DNA from: Myxococcales bacterium
Lineage (GTDB): Bacteria > Myxococcota_A > UBA796 > GCA-2862545
Direction: 5' to 3'
Length of the DNA stretch: 53,956 nucleotides
Assembly (NCBI GenBank): GCA_019634415.1
Contig: JAHQVJ010000222.1
Span: 1-53,956, forward strand
This document shows positions 1 to 8,400 of this stretch, one piece after another. The notes beneath the pieces were generated by a model. It made no database searches. It was given only the letters and a program-made list of their open reading frames with translations, and was not told the origin of the DNA. Position 1 is the first letter of the stretch. Each line of letters starts with the position of its first letter. Both the position numbers and the translations under genes were made by a program.

Positions 1-33
1 AAGAGCACTGGCAACCATGAGCTGCACGATCAT
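1..33 (-). CDS. N-terminal start of an exported protein (partial, runs off the window)
   Basis: The complement strand reads ATG at 33 followed by ten open codons, giving MIVQLMVASAL, a hydrophobic start typical of a signal peptide. A strong ribosome binding site (AGGAG at 39-43) lies five bases upstream of the ATG. Only 11 residues are inside the window, so the product cannot be named. The call rests on the match of binding site, spacing and hydrophobic start. The AT-rich 34-120 stretch would hold its promoter. Confidence 0.5.
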   Translation of the reverse strand, partial: MIVQLMVASAL

Positions 34-1022
34 CTATTCTCCTTTTTGCCAATAGGGACGAGTACAGAGCCCAATCTGGAAAGATGCTCGTGTTTTCTGG
101 ATATTTTGAAGTAGTCAGATCTTGCTGAAGAGATGGTGTGGCGGATCTGCCGATGGGCACATGGTCTCAGTGGCATGGGCATGCACGCAGTGCTTTTTCG
201 TCAAGCCCTTACCGTTGGCGGGCTTTCGTGATCGCCCCTCGAGTCACCTGTCCAGCAAGCAGCGTCCTTCGGACGCTGATCGCTTCTGTGCGGGAGCCTC
301 AGGAGCGCGAAAGCGTGCCACCGCAGCCCAGCTGGTCGACATAGCGCACCCGGAGCACCGCCACCGGCCCCTTGTCAGGGCTCTGGAGGCCCGCGAGCCG
401 GCCTCGGCGAAGGTGCCCGCGGTCCTTGTGGCGCTCGGCCGGCAGCCCGAGCCTGAGCCCGAAGCCGAGCCCGAGCCCGTGGACTACCCTCGAGGGCGAG
501 GGCAAGGTGGATAAGGGAGGAGCGATATCGTTTCGTTGTGACTACGGCTCAGTCAAGGGCATGCCCGCCATGGGCACCGTCACGCTTAGGCCAGGCACAA
601 CACCAAGACCGTGGGGTGTCATTCGCTCATGAATAGGCATGCAGCACCTCACGTGGGCTGTGCTGTGCGTTTGGGTTGTGCGTTTGGCCGTCGATGGGAT
701 GTGGGTTTCGGTAAACGCATACGGATTCGCGCCACCTCATGATCTGCACCACAGCTGGCCGTACGGACTCGTCCCTAGATCCGGGTCAACTCGGTGCGCG
801 AGGCGCTGGGATACACCACTCGGGGCACGGCAGGCTCGTTCAAGGTCCCTCCCGCCCGCCCTATCTGCGGTCGAGGGCGGGATCACGTGTCCTCGGGGCA
901 TCGCGCCGAGCTGGACCATGGATTTCTTCGCATCAACTATTCGAACGGCTAGGATGACGAATCCTGGGGCTTCGACGGCGGATGGCTCGAGGACATGCGG
1001 GACGAGACGGAGGAGGAGCCCG
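34..1022. other. Stretch without a supportable gene
   Basis: About 990 bases hold no frame I would call a gene. Bases 34-120 are AT-rich and probably carry the promoter of the leftward gene at the edge. Open frames at 122-514, 299-505 and 372-632 overlap one another in different frames and lack ribosome binding sites. The plus frame at 122-514 ends in a Pro/Glu-rich tail encoded near 445-480 and could be the worn end of an older gene. An 8-bp inverted repeat pairs 850-857 with 875-882 without a following T-run. This may be decayed coding sequence or a long 5' region of the next gene. Confidence 0.5.
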
Positions 1023-1898
1023 ATGACGACAACGCGTCGCATCGTGTCGATCCTGAGCGGTGTCGGCGTGCTCGGGCTCGTCGCCGTCAGTGGATGGTCC
1101 TCCCTGTCGCCGCAGCTCATGACCCTTGGCTCGCCGTCCACGACTCTCCCCCTAGGGGAGGTACGGAGCGCGCCCCTTGCTGGGGAGCTCGTATGGGTCC
1201 CAGGTGGAACCTTCGAGATGGGGTCACCCGACGACGAAGCGAGCCGGGGCAAGAGCGAGGGTCCGGTGCACCAGGTTCGCTTGGAGGGGCTGTGGGTGAT
1301 GAAGGCAGAGGTCAGCCAGGCGCTGTACGAGCTGGTGGCCGGCCTTCAGCCGAGCGGCTTCGGAGGTTGCCCGACGTGTCCGGTGGAGCAGGTGTCTTGG
1401 TTCGAGGCCGTACAATTCGCCAACGAGCTCAGCGAGGCCGAGGGACTCACCCCACCGTACGTCGTCACGGGGGTTGCCGTGCAGTGGCAACGAGAAGCGG
1501 ATGGCTACCGGCTGCTCACAGAAGCCGAGTGGGAGTACGCCGCACGGGGCGGCCAGCCCTTCCTGTACTCAGGTGCAGATGACGCCACCGTGGTGGGGTG
1601 GACACACGCAACCTCGAACGACGAGACCCACCCATCGTGTCTCAAGCCAATGAACGGCTTCGGCCTGTGCGACATGACCGGGAACGTCCGGGAATGGGTC
1701 TGGGACCGACATGGCCCGTACCCGAGTGCTGACCAGGTGAACCCGAGCGGCCCCCCCGAAGGAGTGTTGCGTGTCCTCCGAGGAGGCTCTTGGCATAGCC
1801 CCGCCAGCAGAGCACGCGTCGCGTTTCGTTTCAGCAACCTGCCAGACTACAAGAGCCTGAGCCTCGGCGTTCGCCTCGCCAGGCCGGCATGGCAGTGA
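1023..1898 (+). CDS. Membrane-anchored FGE-sulfatase-fold (SUMF1) domain protein
   Basis: A 291-residue protein of the formylglycine-generating-enzyme fold. An N-terminal hydrophobic segment (about residues 8-25) anchors or exports it. The SUMF1-type domain fills the rest: GGTFEMGSP, LLTEAEWEYAARGG, MTGNVREWVWD and VLRGGSWHSPASRARVAFR in the usual order. The frame stays open far upstream, but ATG 1023 is chosen because GGAGGAG precedes it. The C-terminal region lacks the copper-binding cysteine pair of true FGE enzymes; the only cysteines are in a GGCPTCP loop and two scattered ones. It is therefore more likely a binding or non-sulfatase-modifying member. The fold is common in lipoproteins and enzymes of Myxococcota. 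It converges with the sulfotransferase-like gene. Confidence 0.85.
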   Translation: MTTTRRIVSILSGVGVLGLVAVSGWSSLSPQLMTLGSPSTTLPLGEVRSAPLAGELVWVPGGTFEMGSPDDEASRGKSEGPVHQVRLEGLWVMKAEVSQALYELVAGLQPSGFGGCPTCPVEQVSWFEAVQFANELSEAEGLTPPYVVTGVAVQWQREADGYRLLTEAEWEYAARGGQPFLYSGADDATVVGWTHATSNDETHPSCLKPMNGFGLCDMTGNVREWVWDRHGPYPSADQVNPSGPPEGVLRVLRGGSWHSPASRARVAFRFSNLPDYKSLSLGVRLARPAWQ

Positions 1899-2057
1899 AG
1901 CTTCGACTCGATCCTGTGGCATCGCGGGGCGGTACCCAATGCTCTCGTCGAGGAGGTAGGGCTGAGCACGGTTCTCGACGGCGCGCAGCCACTGACTCAA
2001 CCCTTCGTGGGATCTCGCCGCTCCGTGTGAGTGACGAACCGCGGAGCGAGGGGACGA

Positions 2058-3428
2058 CTACTTGGGAGCCACCAGATCGTACAGGTCGTCGATGACCTGA
2101 GCCCGACCCACGAAGCCGTTGTTGTCGAAGGAGGCCCGCCACGCCAGCTGCTTGCCGGAGGTCACCTCGTACACGGTGTTGCCGACCTCCTTGCCGTAGC
2201 CGTAGTTGAAGTCCTGGATGGTGTGCAGGGTGTTCCCGCCGTCCAGCCGCTCCGCCCAGGACCATCCCGCCGATCCGGCGATGCCGGAGTCGTACTCCCA
2301 GACGCGTCGGAGCACCTGGTTGGTGTCGTCCACCTCGTACTCGCGCACGCCCAAGGTGCCACCGGGCATCTCCGTCGAGACCAGGACGGTGCCGTCCGGC
2401 GTCCAGTCCACGCCGTGCTGGTTCACGAACGCGCTGCTCTCGGGATCGAAGCCGTACGGAACGTCGAGACCCTTCTTCTTCTTGTAGTAGCCACCCGACG
2501 TGGGCGCCTGCCAGAGGATGTCGCCGGTGACCCGGTCGATGGCCGTCACGCTATGGCTGTAGGCGCTGATCACCAGGTTGTCGTCGGTGGGGTCGTAGGA
2601 CAGGCCGTTGACGTACCAGGGCTGATAGGCCGAGGGGCTCGTCATCGGACTGGCAGCGCCTGCCTCGAGGACCCGGAAGCCATAGCCGTGCCAGAACACC
2701 GACCCGTCCGTTGCCTCCACCATCGCATGGTAGTGCCCCGACGCATCCTCGGAGTCCAGCCGCTCGTCGACGTACGAGTGGCGGAACGACTCGCGGAACG
2801 TGTCGCCCCAGAGGAACTGACTGCCATCGCCAGACATCTGCGTGTAGAGCACCTCGCCCGTCTGAGCCGCCCACATCAGCCGACCCTGCCGATCCATGAT
2901 CGTCAGCCAGCCGGTGGTGTACCCGTTGTTGAGGGGCACCAGCACGTAGTCGCCCGACCACGCGCTGGCGTCGGAGTCCTCGATCGTGATGGCCGCGACG
3001 TCGCCGGGCGGATCTTGGTTGTCGAGGGTGTCGTCGCCGTCCACCGTGAGGTCGGGATCGACGACCACGAGCCGATAGGCGGCACTCTCGCCGAGCGGAA
3101 CACCGATCACGGTCGTGGCATTCGCCCCTTGCACACCAGCGACGTCGGGGGTGCGCTGCCACGCTCCGTCGACCTCGTACTCCACGTAGACGGTGGCGGC
3201 GTCGGACTGGGTCCAGCTCACCGTGATGGGCCCCAGGAAGTCGGCCCCGTGCTCCCAGCCCAGATCAGCGATGAAGTCGTCGGTGGGCTCCGTCGGCTCC
3301 GTCGGCTCCGTCGGCTCGGTGGGATCCGTCGGATCCGTCGGATCGATCGGGTCCGTCGTGCCGCTGCACGCAGCGAGCAGCGCTGCCATCACGAACACGG
3401 GGATCTGCTGCAGTCGTCGGCTCATCAT
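2058..3428 (-). CDS. ASST-like (arylsulfotransferase-family) beta-propeller lipoprotein
   Basis: A 456-residue exported protein. MMSRRLQQ is followed by a hydrophobic stretch ending in the lipobox LLAAC (Cys about 20), then a Thr/Asp/Glu/Pro linker of repeated TDP/TEP units, then a long beta-rich domain. Motifs such as VNQHGVDWTPDGTVLVS, WEYD, GGNTLHT and VIDDLYDLV match the arylsulfotransferase-family propeller layout. A paralogue lies at 32587-34083 with the same C-terminal motifs in the same order. The ATG at 3428 is preferred because GGAG sits six bases upstream; ATG 3446 is an alternative. It lies 81 bp downstream of the membrane protein gene 3510-4025 and may be co-transcribed. Enzyme activity is inferred from fold only. 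Confidence 0.75.
   Translation of the reverse strand: MMSRRLQQIPVFVMAALLAACSGTTDPIDPTDPTDPTEPTEPTEPTEPTDDFIADLGWEHGADFLGPITVSWTQSDAATVYVEYEVDGAWQRTPDVAGVQGANATTVIGVPLGESAAYRLVVVDPDLTVDGDDTLDNQDPPGDVAAITIEDSDASAWSGDYVLVPLNNGYTTGWLTIMDRQGRLMWAAQTGEVLYTQMSGDGSQFLWGDTFRESFRHSYVDERLDSEDASGHYHAMVEATDGSVFWHGYGFRVLEAGAASPMTSPSAYQPWYVNGLSYDPTDDNLVISAYSHSVTAIDRVTGDILWQAPTSGGYYKKKKGLDVPYGFDPESSAFVNQHGVDWTPDGTVLVSTEMPGGTLGVREYEVDDTNQVLRRVWEYDSGIAGSAGWSWAERLDGGNTLHTIQDFNYGYGKEVGNTVYEVTSGKQLAWRASFDNNGFVGRAQVIDDLYDLVAPK
3281..3358 (-). repeat. Tandem TDP/TEP codon repeat in lipoprotein linker
   Basis: The plus strand shows near-perfect 9-base units (gtcggctcc, shifting to gtcggatcc) across about 78 bases. 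They encode the run of Thr-Asp-Pro then Thr-Glu-Pro triplets just after the lipidated cysteine. It is a flexible spacer holding the propeller off the membrane. Such units can expand or contract by slippage without changing frame. Confidence 0.85.
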
Positions 3429-3509
3429 GAAGGTCTCCAATCTCATATGCGGTGCCCGCTCCCCAACATGTGATCGGACGGGGGAGTCGATCGGTCTTTC
3501 TGACTTCGC

Positions 3510-4025
3510 TTAGAACGTCGCCATCAGTCTGATGCCGTGGGCGCGACCGGTCATGGGGAGGAGGGCGACGCCCGACCGACGATCGATGGGCTGCGCGCCG
3601 ATGGTTCCGATGGCCGCTCCGACGGGGGGTGCCAAGGCCGTGACGATCAGCCCCGAGCGCCACAGCGCAGGCACACCGGTCATGCCTCCCGCCACGACCA
3701 TCGTCACACCGAGCCCCACGCCCCCGAGAGCGAACAGCACGGGCTTGCGGGACTGCAGCCCATAGGCTCGAGGCAACGTGGCGGCGCCCACGAGACCGCC
3801 GGTGATCCCCAATGAGATCCCGCCCAGCCCGGCGCCGATCACCGGCGCCCAGCACTCCGTGACCCGGTCGCGTCGACACATCGCGCCCCCCACGCCCAGT
3901 CCGATGGCGCCACCTCCCAGCACTCCGGCCACCTCGAGCCCGAGGGTGCCCAGCCCGACCCCCACCACAGGGCGCGCGTGCGCCGCAGGGCTCGTGGCCA
4001 GCGCCGCCGCCAACATCGTGATCAT
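3510..4025 (-). CDS. Small glycine-rich multi-pass membrane protein
   Basis: A 171-residue protein starting at ATG 4025, with GGGGGAG eight bases upstream. The frame is open further upstream, but that part is antisense to the hydrolase gene. It opens with a signal-like MITMLAAALATSPAAHA, then four or five Gly/Ala/Val-rich hydrophobic segments that resemble glycine-zipper membrane hairpins. A CRRDRVTEC loop has two cysteines that could form a disulfide. No family was recognised. It is divergent from the hydrolase (84 bp apart) and upstream of the ASST-like lipoprotein on the same strand. Confidence 0.7.
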   Translation of the reverse strand: MITMLAAALATSPAAHARPVVGVGLGTLGLEVAGVLGGGAIGLGVGGAMCRRDRVTECWAPVIGAGLGGISLGITGGLVGAATLPRAYGLQSRKPVLFALGGVGLGVTMVVAGGMTGVPALWRSGLIVTALAPPVGAAIGTIGAQPIDRRSGVALLPMTGRAHGIRLMATF

Positions 4026-4109
4026 GATGTGATCTCCCCCGTGCCCCAGCTGTACGGTAGTTCCCCACCGCCGGGTCCGTCTACGGTGAGTTTCCGTCGA
4101 GGGCCCTCC

Positions 4110-4871
4110 ATGACGACCTCCCCCACAAAGCCCCCCATCGTCTTCGTGCATGGTGCCTGGCACGGCGCCTGGTGTTGGGAAGCGTTCGCCGAGCGCTTCG
4201 CCTCCTGGGGCTACGACACCCACTGCGTGGAGCTGCGCAGCCACGGCGTCCGCGCAGGCACGAGCGCCATGCGCTGGAACGGTATCGGTCACTACCTGCA
4301 GGACGTCCGCGAGGTGATCGCTGACCTCGAGCAGCCGCCCATCGTGATCGGCCACTCCATGGGCGGCTACGTCACCCAGCACCTGCTGGCCGAGGGCACG
4401 GTGGCGGTGGATCGCGTGGTGCTGCTCACGCCAGTGCCGGTCTCGGGGGCCTGGGGAGCGCTGTGGAACGTGGCTCGCCTGCGCCCCGGCCGCCTGTTGC
4501 TCACCAACCTCACCCTGGACCTGTACCACCTGGTGAACACCGAAGCCCTGGTCCGCCAGTTCCTGTTCCTGCCGGACACCGACGATGCGGTGGTGCAGTC
4601 CACTGGAGCACGACTGGTGGGCGAGGGCTACCGAGCATTCCTCGACATGCTCCTGAGCCGTCCCCGCGCGGCCCCGGGCCGCTGCCCCATGCTCGTGGTG
4701 GGAGCCGAGCACGACGCGCTGTTCTCCTCCCGTGAGATGACCGCCACCGCCACCGCCTGGGGCGCGGACCTCGAGATGATGCCCGGCATGCCCCACGACG
4801 TGATGCTCGATCCGCGCTGGCCCGAGGTGGCCGATCTCATCCAGGCATGGCTGACGAAGCCCAGTAGCTAG
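4110..4871 (+). CDS. Alpha/beta hydrolase
   Basis: A 253-residue alpha/beta hydrolase. The oxyanion-hole motif FVHGAWHGAWCWE is near residue 15, the nucleophile elbow GHSMGG (Ser about 80) follows, an acid site lies in VVGAEHDALF, and the catalytic His in GMPHDVML is near the C-terminus. HGAWHGAWCW is typical of the methylesterase/AB-hydrolase_6 group. There is no signal peptide, so it should be cytosolic. The substrate cannot be read from sequence. The start is ATG 4110, though the frame is open further upstream. Its last 35 bases overlap the 3' end of the convergent histidine-phosphatase gene. Confidence 0.9.
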   Translation: MTTSPTKPPIVFVHGAWHGAWCWEAFAERFASWGYDTHCVELRSHGVRAGTSAMRWNGIGHYLQDVREVIADLEQPPIVIGHSMGGYVTQHLLAEGTVAVDRVVLLTPVPVSGAWGALWNVARLRPGRLLLTNLTLDLYHLVNTEALVRQFLFLPDTDDAVVQSTGARLVGEGYRAFLDMLLSRPRAAPGRCPMLVVGAEHDALFSSREMTATATAWGADLEMMPGMPHDVMLDPRWPEVADLIQAWLTKPSS

Positions 4872-5445
4872 GCTCGTCGAGCAGCTCCGCCCAGCGCCCG
4901 CGCGGCACCCGGCGAGGCACCACCTCGGTGTTCCGCACGCGCCAGCTGCCGATCTGATCGAGGGGCGTGCCGTCGAGCAGGCCCACCACGCTGCGGATCA
5001 GCCCACCGTGCACGAACAGGAGCGCGGAGCGTCCATCGTCTTGCTCGGCCAGCCACCCGATCACCCGTCGCGCCAACATCGCCTGGCTCTCCCCGCCCGG
5101 TGGCGCACCGTGCCAGGTCAGCAGCCGATTCGCTGCCCCCGAGGCCCGCAGAGGAGCCATGGCCTGCCCCTCCCACTCACCCAGGTCGCGCTCTCGCAGC
5201 AGCGGCGTGCGCTCGAGGGACGGCGAGTCCACCGGCCACGCCAGCGCAGCCGTGCGCCAGGCACGCCGCAGATCCGACGACACCACCCGATCGGGGGAAA
5301 GCTCCGAGAGCCGCGCTCGCACAGCGCGCGCCTGGGTGATCCCCAGCTCCGTCAGATCCGCGTCCTGGTGCCCCGCCAGCACGCCGGAGGCGTTCGCCGT
5401 GGACTGGCCGTGCCGCACGAACCAGATCGGCGTCTCCTCGGCCAC
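4837..5445 (-). CDS. Histidine phosphatase (phosphoglycerate-mutase-like) family protein
   Basis: A 202-residue protein with the phosphohistidine motif FVRHGQSTAN near the N-terminus, the family-typical VSSDLRRAWRTA and LLRERDLGEWEG, and the second catalytic His in LLFVHGG. This layout fits the broad phosphoglycerate mutase/CobC/SixA-like branch, so the substrate is open. GTG 5445 is chosen because it lies two bases after the TAG of the glutamate dehydrogenase gene, so translation is probably coupled. It could also be a SixA-type phosphohistidine phosphatase. Confidence 0.9.
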   Translation of the reverse strand: MAEETPIWFVRHGQSTANASGVLAGHQDADLTELGITQARAVRARLSELSPDRVVSSDLRRAWRTAALAWPVDSPSLERTPLLRERDLGEWEGQAMAPLRASGAANRLLTWHGAPPGGESQAMLARRVIGWLAEQDDGRSALLFVHGGLIRSVVGLLDGTPLDQIGSWRVRNTEVVPRRVPRGRWAELLDEPSYWASSAMPG

Positions 5446-5447
5446 CG

Positions 5448-8400
5448 CTAGCTCGAGATCCGCGCCATGGCCGACGCCACCCGCTCCTCGAGCACCAACA
5501 GCGTGGCCGTGGTGGGCCGCTCGTCCTCTCCGATGAGATCGTCCACCTGGGCCCGCACGTCCGACAGAGCGCCCCGAGCCAGCGACGGCTCCAGCTGGTC
5601 CACCGTGGACAGGGAGCGCTCCACCGGACAGCGGCTCACCAGTCGTCGGAGCAGCGTGTGGAAGCGCGCGTGCAGGATGTTCAGGGCGATGGGATCCCAG
5701 CGACCCTCCGCGGGCCGCCGCGCGAGATCGTCGAGCACCTCTTGCAGACGACTGGCCCGGCCGATGGCCAGGTGCCGCACGGCGATCACCTCGAAGGGCT
5801 CCTTGGAGCGCTTGGCCTCGGACCACACCGTGAGCGCGATGTTGAGGTACTGGGCCCGCAGGATCCTCCGAGCGACCTCCTCGGGGATGTCCTCGGCGAG
5901 CAGCTCCTCGAACTGCTCGCGGTTGCGCGCCACCACGTCGGTGGCCTGCAGCTCGTAGACCTGCTGTGCCGCGTTCTTCATCTCCTCGACCATCTCGTCG
6001 TCGGGAACGCTCCCCCCGGTCGACAGCCAGTACAGGGCCACCTCGCGGGCCCCCATGTCCACCTCGATCCAAGCACGGTTGAGGGACTGAAGCGACACAC
6101 TGGTCCTCAGCTCCTCGAGGGTGCCGCGCACCCCCTCCGAGCGAGCCAGACGCTGCGCCTTCAGGTAGGCCTGCGCGATCGTCGTCACGCTGGAGCCGCT
6201 GGCCTCGATCATCATCGGGAAGAAGGCAGCACCTGCGTCGGACACCATGCGGTTGGTGGCCACCGCCACCACGATCTCGTCGGCGAGCATGTGCGCGTCG
6301 ATGGCGTCGGCGTAGTTGCTGCGGATCGCCTTGGGGAAGTACTGGTGCAGCAGATCGCGGTAGCCCGGCAGCTCCTTGGCCCCCCCCGACATCAGCTCCC
6401 GACTCACGAACATCTTCACCCACGCCGACAGCACGGCCAGCTCGGGCCGCGTGAGACCACTGCCGGCGTCGGCACGGCGTGCCAGCTCCTCGTCCGAGGG
6501 GAGCCCCAGCGTGTCGCGCTCGCGCCCGAAGTAGCGCTCCACGAAGTCGATGGCGCGTCCGAAGGAGTACGGATTGGCCGCGGCCCGCAGCGCGTCGCGA
6601 GACAGCTGCCTGCCGTTCATGTCGTTGTCGGCGAGCACCAGTGTGGCCACCTCCTCCGTCATCTGCTCCAGCAGCGCATTGCGCGAGGCCACCTTCATCG
6701 AGCCCGATGCCACCACCCCGTCGAGGAGGATCTTGAGGTTGACCTCGTGGTCCGACATGTCGACGCCTGCACTGTTGTCGATGGCGTCGGTGTTCAGTCG
6801 CACCCCGAGGAGCGCCGCCTCGATGCGAGCGGTCTGGGTGAGGCCCAGGTTGCCCCCCTCGCCCACGATGCGTGCCCTCAGCTCTGAGGCGTCGATGCGG
6901 ACGTCGTCGTTGCTCCGATCGTCGGCGTCGGCGTGCGTCTCGGTGGTCGCCTTGACGTAGGTGCCGATGCCGCCGTTCCACAGCAGGTCCACCTCCATCT
7001 TCAGGATCGCGTTGATCACGTCCTCTGGCGTGGCGAACTCGCCCGACAGGCCCAACATCTCCTGCGTCTGCGACGTCAGCTCCACCTGCTTCGAGCGGCG
7101 CTCGAACACTCCCCCTCCCTCGCTGATGAGGGAGGTGTCGTACTGATCCCAGCCCCCCTGGCAGGCGAACAGCCGCTTGCGCTCTCCGTAGCTCACGGCG
7201 GGATCGGGATCGGGATCGAGGAACACGTGCAGGTGGTTGAACGCCGCCAGCAAGCGTGTGCTGGGACTCTCCAGCATGCCATTGCCGAACACGTCGCCGC
7301 CCATGTCGCCGATCCCCACCGCGGTGAACGGCGTGGTGTAGGGATCGATCTCGCGCTCGGCGAAGTGACGACGCACCAGCACCCAGGCACCGCGAGCGGT
7401 GATGCCGACCTTCTTGTGGTCGTAGCCGTTGGAGCCCCCCGAGGCGAAGGCGTCTCCGAGCCAGAACCCGTAGGACTCGGAGATCCGGTTGGCTGTGTCG
7501 GAGAGGTGTGCGGTGCCCTTGTCTGCTGCGACCACGAGGTACGGATCGTCGCCGTCGTGGCGCACCACGCGAGGGGGCTCCACCACCTCGTTCCCTTCGC
7601 GGTTGTCGGTCAGATCCAGCAGGCCACGGATGAAGGTCTGGTACTGCTCGTCGGCCATCTTTCGACGCTCGGCCCGGTCTCGCGGGGCCCTCTTCAGATA
7701 GAAGCCGCCCTTGGAGCCGGTGGGCACGATCACCACGTTCTTGACCTGCTGAGTGGTGACGAGTCCCAGCACCTCGGTGCGGTAGTCGTCGCGGTCGGAC
7801 CAGCGCAGGCCCCCCCGCGCCACCAAGCCGAACCGCAGGTGAACGCCCTCGACGTCGCGGGCATGCACATAGATCTCGTAGCGAGGCGGATGCTTGCCCA
7901 TGGCCTGCACCTGGTCGCCCGCCAGCTTGATGGACAGGTAGTGGTGGGGTCGATCCGTGCGGTAGTAGTTGGTGCGCACCGTGCCCAGCACGAGCTCCTG
8001 CAGCGACGAGAAGGCCAGGTCCTCGTCGTGGGCCCGGATGAGCCGGATCTTGTCGTGGAGGACCTCGTTGGCCGTGTCCACGGCTCCGCCACGCCCCACG
8101 GGCAGATCCGGATCGAAGCGCGCCTCGAACAACGCGATGATGGACCGGACGATCTGCGGATTATTCAGCAGGATCTCCGTCATCCGGGGAGCAGACAGCT
8201 TGAACTGCAGCTGCTGACAGTAGCGCGCGTAGCAGCGCAGCAGATCCACCTGCTCCCAGGACAGCCCCGCGGTGAGCACCAGGCAGTTCAGCCGGTCGTC
8301 ACTGGCAGAGCCGTCGAACACGCGCCGGATCGCCTCGGTGAGCAGGGGCGCTCCCTCGAGCAGCGAGGCGCGATCCCCCACGAGTCGGAAGGTGTCCACG

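Noticed and set aside
122..514. A 130-codon frame with a Pro/Glu tail
   Set aside because: No ribosome binding site, biased composition and competing frames; kept only as a possible remnant.
850..882. GC-rich hairpin TCCCGCCC/GGGCGGGA
   Set aside because: Long loop and no T-run; such pairs arise by chance in GC-rich DNA.
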